Made by a program: the position numbers and the translations under genes. Below the pieces are notes generated by a model. The model did no database searches. It had not been told where the DNA came from and worked only from the letters and a program-made list of their open reading frames with translations. From Acidobacteriota bacterium (GTDB lineage Bacteria > Acidobacteriota > Terriglobia > Terriglobales > Acidobacteriaceae): DNA of 7,259 nt. Location: the NCBI GenBank assembly GCA_021781255.1, contig JAJXXG010001157.1, positions 1-7,259 of the forward strand, read 5' to 3'. This document shows positions 5,243 through 7,259 of the stretch, piece by piece. Within the stretch, counting starts at the first letter, position 1. The number at the start of each line of letters is the position of its first letter.

Positions 5243-5995
5243 ATGAACGAAACCACTCCAGCGGCTGCCAGCCAGGCTTCCCGCTCCACGCGGGACCCGG
5301 AGTCGCGGGTGCCTGTGATCCGGGTTCAAGGACTTCAGAAGACCTACTCCACCGCTCGCGGTGCTCTCACTCTCTTCCACGGATTGGACTTAGATGTTTA
5401 TCCCGGCGAACTGGTCGCTATCGTGGGCCAGTCCGGCGCGGGAAAGAGCACACTTTTGCACATTCTGGGTGCTCTTGATACCCCTACGCAGGGAACGGTA
5501 CACTGCGCGTCAACCAACGTGGCTGCTCTTACCCAGCGGCAGGCTGCGGCCTTCCGCAACAGCAGGATCGGTTACGTCTGGCAGTTTCATTACCTGTTGC
5601 CGGAGTTTACGGCGCTGGAAAACGTGGCCATGCCGCTGCTGGCCCGTGGCGAATCCCGTCGCGAGGCTCTGGCAGCAGCATTTAACTGGTTAAAGGAGGT
5701 GGACTTGCAGGATCGTGGCGAACATCGGCCCGGCGAGCTTTCCGGCGGCGAGCAGCAGCGCGTGGCGCTGGCGCGAGCCCTGGTCGGCAACCCGCAGTTG
5801 CTGCTTGCCGACGAGCCTACGGGCGACCTGGATGAATCCACCGCGGGCCGTGTCTTTCAGTTGCTGGAGCGGCTGCACTCCTCCCACGGGCTCACCTCCA
5901 TTGTGGTGACCCACAATCTGGAACTGGCCGCGCGATGTACGCGGACTCTGCGCCTGGAGCGCGGGCGCCTTGCGGCTTTAGGACAACCCGCCTGA
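5243..5995 (+). CDS. lolD: LolD-type ABC transporter ATP-binding protein
   Basis: The 250-residue protein is a complete ABC ATPase: Walker A GQSGAGKST (residues 62-70), Q-loop Gln114 in YVWQFHYLLPEFTALENV (111-128), signature LSGGEQQR (166-173), Walker B LLLADEP (186-192), D-loop GDLD (194-197) and H-loop His224. The Q-loop region and GEQQRVALARAL place it in the MacB/LolD group. LolD powers LolCE, which releases lipoproteins from the inner membrane to LolA. It carries about 22 extra N-terminal residues (Ala/Ser-rich) before the domain. The position before Gln114 is Trp rather than the Tyr I would expect. There is no LolC/E-type permease next to it in the window, so the partner must be encoded elsewhere, and a MacB-like or other exporter role is possible. 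No Shine-Dalgarno is evident before the ATG. Confidence 0.82.
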   Translation: MNETTPAAASQASRSTRDPESRVPVIRVQGLQKTYSTARGALTLFHGLDLDVYPGELVAIVGQSGAGKSTLLHILGALDTPTQGTVHCASTNVAALTQRQAAAFRNSRIGYVWQFHYLLPEFTALENVAMPLLARGESRREALAAAFNWLKEVDLQDRGEHRPGELSGGEQQRVALARALVGNPQLLLADEPTGDLDESTAGRVFQLLERLHSSHGLTSIVVTHNLELAARCTRTLRLERGRLAALGQPA

Positions 5996-6007
5996 AGCGC
6001 GCATTGC

Positions 6008-6042
6008 CCCGGAAATGCACGAGGAAAGTGCACCGTTCCGGG
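6008..6042 (+). other. Stem-loop just after lolD
   Basis: CCCGGAA (6008-6014) pairs with TTCCGGG (6036-6042). Inside, after a small internal loop, TGCAC (6016-6020) pairs with GTGCA (6028-6032), leaving the purine loop GAGGAAA. It begins 12 nt past the lolD stop. The following TAGTTT is a poor U-tract, so it could be a weak terminator, an mRNA-stabilising end, or the first domain of the clpC leader. Confidence 0.55.
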
Positions 6043-6329
6043 TAGTTTCGGAGTCTGATTCTAGTAAGAGGTCTGGGAACGCGGGAAGCGAATCCGATCC
6101 AGGCTGGCAAGCGTAGGATGGAAGTTCCCCGGCAGGCACGTAGGCCGGAAGAGCCGGGCAGGTAAGAGCGCCCGCAACCATCCCAAAGGGCTGTTCGGGG
6201 CAATAAAGGAATTTTCCAAAGGGGCCTCCGGCGGCGTAGTTCAAAGAAGGGCGCGTGCGGGTAGGGCTGAAGCCGGTATATCCACCGGACGGCTACTCCC
6301 TCCGAAAGCCCGCTGCAAGGGAGAACATC
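6043..6329 (+). promoter_or_regulatory. Candidate structured 5' leader RNA of clpC
   Basis: This stretch has no credible ORF on either strand but many complementary segments. GGGAAC (6075-6080) pairs with GTTCCC (6124-6129). GGATGG (6116-6121) pairs with CCATCC (6178-6183), enclosing two hairpins: CCGGC (6129-6133) with GCCGG (6144-6148), and CGGGC (6155-6159) with GCCCG (6170-6174, loop AGGTAAGAGC). GCGCCC (6168-6173) could alternatively pair with GGGCGC (6249-6254). A domain at 6259-6299 and an SD-masking hairpin follow. Several pairings exclude each other, as in a switch. I match it to no known riboswitch, and no CIRCE or CtsR box is present. The promoter is not identified, and the structures were paired by hand without energy calculation. 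Confidence 0.45.
6296..6323 (+). promoter_or_regulatory. Hairpin masking the clpC Shine-Dalgarno
   Basis: The clpC ribosome binding site AGGGAG (6318-6323) is perfectly complementary to CTCCCT (6296-6301), with a 16-nt loop. Part of the same anti-SD strand can instead pair upstream: GTAG (6261-6264) with CTAC (6293-6296), and GG (6259-6260) with CC (6298-6299) around a bulged T. The two pairings are mutually exclusive, so the upstream fold would free the ribosome binding site. Confidence 0.5.
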
Positions 6330-7259
6330 ATGTTCGAACGCTATACGGAGAAGGCACGGCGCGTGATCTTCTTCGCGCGATATGAGGCCAGCCAGTTCGG
6401 CTCGCCCTATATCGAGACTGAGCACCTTCTGCTCGGCCTGTTGCGCGAGGACAAGGCGTTAACCAACCGTTTCCTGCGCTCCCATGCCTCGGTGGAGTCG
6501 ATTCGCAAACAGATTGAGGCGCACACCACCATCCGCGAGAAGGTCTCCACCAGTGTGGATCTCCCGCTATCCAATGAGTGCAAGCGCGTCCTGGCCTACG
6601 CGGCGGAAGAAGCCGAGCGTCTGGGACACAAGCATATCGGCACCGAACACCTGCTCCTTGGCCTGCTGCGCGAAGAGAAATGCTTCGCCGCGGAGATCCT
6701 GCAGGAGCGCGGCCTCAAGCTCGCCCAGATTCGCGACGAGCTGGCCCGCGTCACGCAGGAGAAGGCTCCCCAGCAACAGCGTCAGCGCGAGTCCAGCCTG
6801 CTCGCCGAGTTCAGCCGCGACCTGACCCAGGCCGCCATGGACGGACAACTCGATCCGCTCGTCGGCCGCGACGGCGAACTCGAACGCGTGGTGCAGATCC
6901 TCTGCCGCCGCACCAAGAACAACCCGGTGCTCATCGGTGAGCCTGGCGTGGGCAAGACCGCCATCGTCGAAGGGCTGGCGCAGCGCATCGCCGACGGCGA
7001 GGTGCCCAGCTTCCTCGCGGACAAGCGCGTCCTCGCGCTCGACCTGTCGCTCATCGTGGCCGGCACCAAGTATCGCGGCCAGTTTGAAGAGCGGCTCAAG
7101 ACCATCATGAAGGAGCTGATGGAAAATCAGAACTCCATCATCTTCATTGATGAGCTGCATACACTCGTCGGAGCAGGCTCGGCCGAGGGCTCGCTCGACG
7201 CGGCCAACATCCTCAAGCCCGCTCTCTCGCGCGGCGAAATCCAGTGCATCGGCGCCACC
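6330..7259 (+). CDS. clpC: ClpC-type AAA+ unfoldase, N-terminal 310 residues (cut by window edge)
   Basis: The frame opens with ATG 6330, 6 nt after AGGGAG (6318-6323), and runs through the window end without a stop. Residues 1-140 form the Clp N-domain with its twin repeats ([15 protein letters not shown] with [12 protein letters not shown], and [18 protein letters not shown] with [13 protein letters not shown]). A linker follows (about 141-160), then AAA+ domain 1: [13 protein letters not shown] (175-187), Walker A GEPGVGKT (203-210), the pore loop AGTKYRG (244-250) and Walker B IIFIDE (270-275). ClpC is a cytosolic hexameric unfoldase that feeds substrates to ClpP. The second ATPase domain and the ClpP-binding loop lie beyond the window, so ClpC rather than another class I Clp is inferred from the N-domain and its strong ClpC-like sequence. 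The mcsA, mcsB and ctsR genes of the Bacillus operon are not adjacent upstream. Confidence 0.93.
   Translation, partial: MFERYTEKARRVIFFARYEASQFGSPYIETEHLLLGLLREDKALTNRFLRSHASVESIRKQIEAHTTIREKVSTSVDLPLSNECKRVLAYAAEEAERLGHKHIGTEHLLLGLLREEKCFAAEILQERGLKLAQIRDELARVTQEKAPQQQRQRESSLLAEFSRDLTQAAMDGQLDPLVGRDGELERVVQILCRRTKNNPVLIGEPGVGKTAIVEGLAQRIADGEVPSFLADKRVLALDLSLIVAGTKYRGQFEERLKTIMKELMENQNSIIFIDELHTLVGAGSAEGSLDAANILKPALSRGEIQCIGAT

Noticed and set aside
6021..6171. RNase P RNA: GAGGAAAG at 6021 and GGTAAGAGCGC at 6161 resemble two conserved boxes in the right order and at a plausible distance.
   Set aside because: The later conserved segments (GGAGCAA box, the GAATGACTG-type segment and ACAGAACCCGGCTTA end) are not found, P4 pairing cannot be formed, and the region is short for a type A RNA. 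An Infernal search would settle it.
5892..6425. Long minus-strand open frame across the lolD end, the gap and the clpC start.
   Set aside because: It is antisense to two well-supported genes, has no family-like content, and is explained by GC-rich codon bias.

Overview
The window is a GC-rich bacterial chromosomal segment. Gene content and style suggest Acidobacteriota (Terriglobia/Acidobacteriaceae-like): a Tat-exported NIPSNAP-type protein, a DUF3891 protein, a MocA-like nucleotidyltransferase, and an outer-membrane-type protein without recognisable relatives. This placement is inference from protein style; no 16S rRNA or marker alignment is available. I see no phage genes, insertion sequences, CRISPR array, tRNA or rRNA.

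Layout: (1) Positions 1-659, minus strand: a two-gene unit in which a MerR-family regulator precedes an aldo/keto reductase that is cut by the window edge. Upstream of the regulator lies a textbook MerR-type promoter with a 19-bp spacer and an inverted repeat. (2) 769-1563, plus: a Tat-exported NIPSNAP-domain protein, followed by a long perfect hairpin. (3) 1564-2034: a long gap. (4) 2035-4071, plus: a DUF3891 protein, a MocA/MobA-like NTP transferase and a GuaD-type guanine deaminase. The last two make sense together in purine breakdown, because guanine deaminase yields xanthine and MocA-type enzymes mature the Mo cofactor of xanthine dehydrogenase. (5) 4110-4946, minus: a secreted or outer-membrane beta-rich protein of unknown function. 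(6) 5243-5995, plus: a LolD-type ABC ATPase without LolC/E neighbours. (7) 6330 to the end, plus: the N-terminal 310 residues of a ClpC-type AAA+ chaperone.

The most interesting non-coding stretch is the 334-bp region between lolD and clpC. It has no credible ORF but many complementary segments. These include a hairpin that buries the clpC Shine-Dalgarno sequence, and an upstream segment that can compete for the same anti-SD strand. This is the layout expected of a cis-acting RNA switch or thermometer, but it rests on hand pairing only.

Two styles of translation start coexist. The AKR, NIPSNAP, DUF3891, guanine deaminase and clpC genes have clear Shine-Dalgarno sequences. merR, the MocA-like gene, the OMP-like gene and lolD have none, and instead carry a -10-like hexamer 6-13 nt before the start codon, suggesting leaderless or very short-leader mRNAs.
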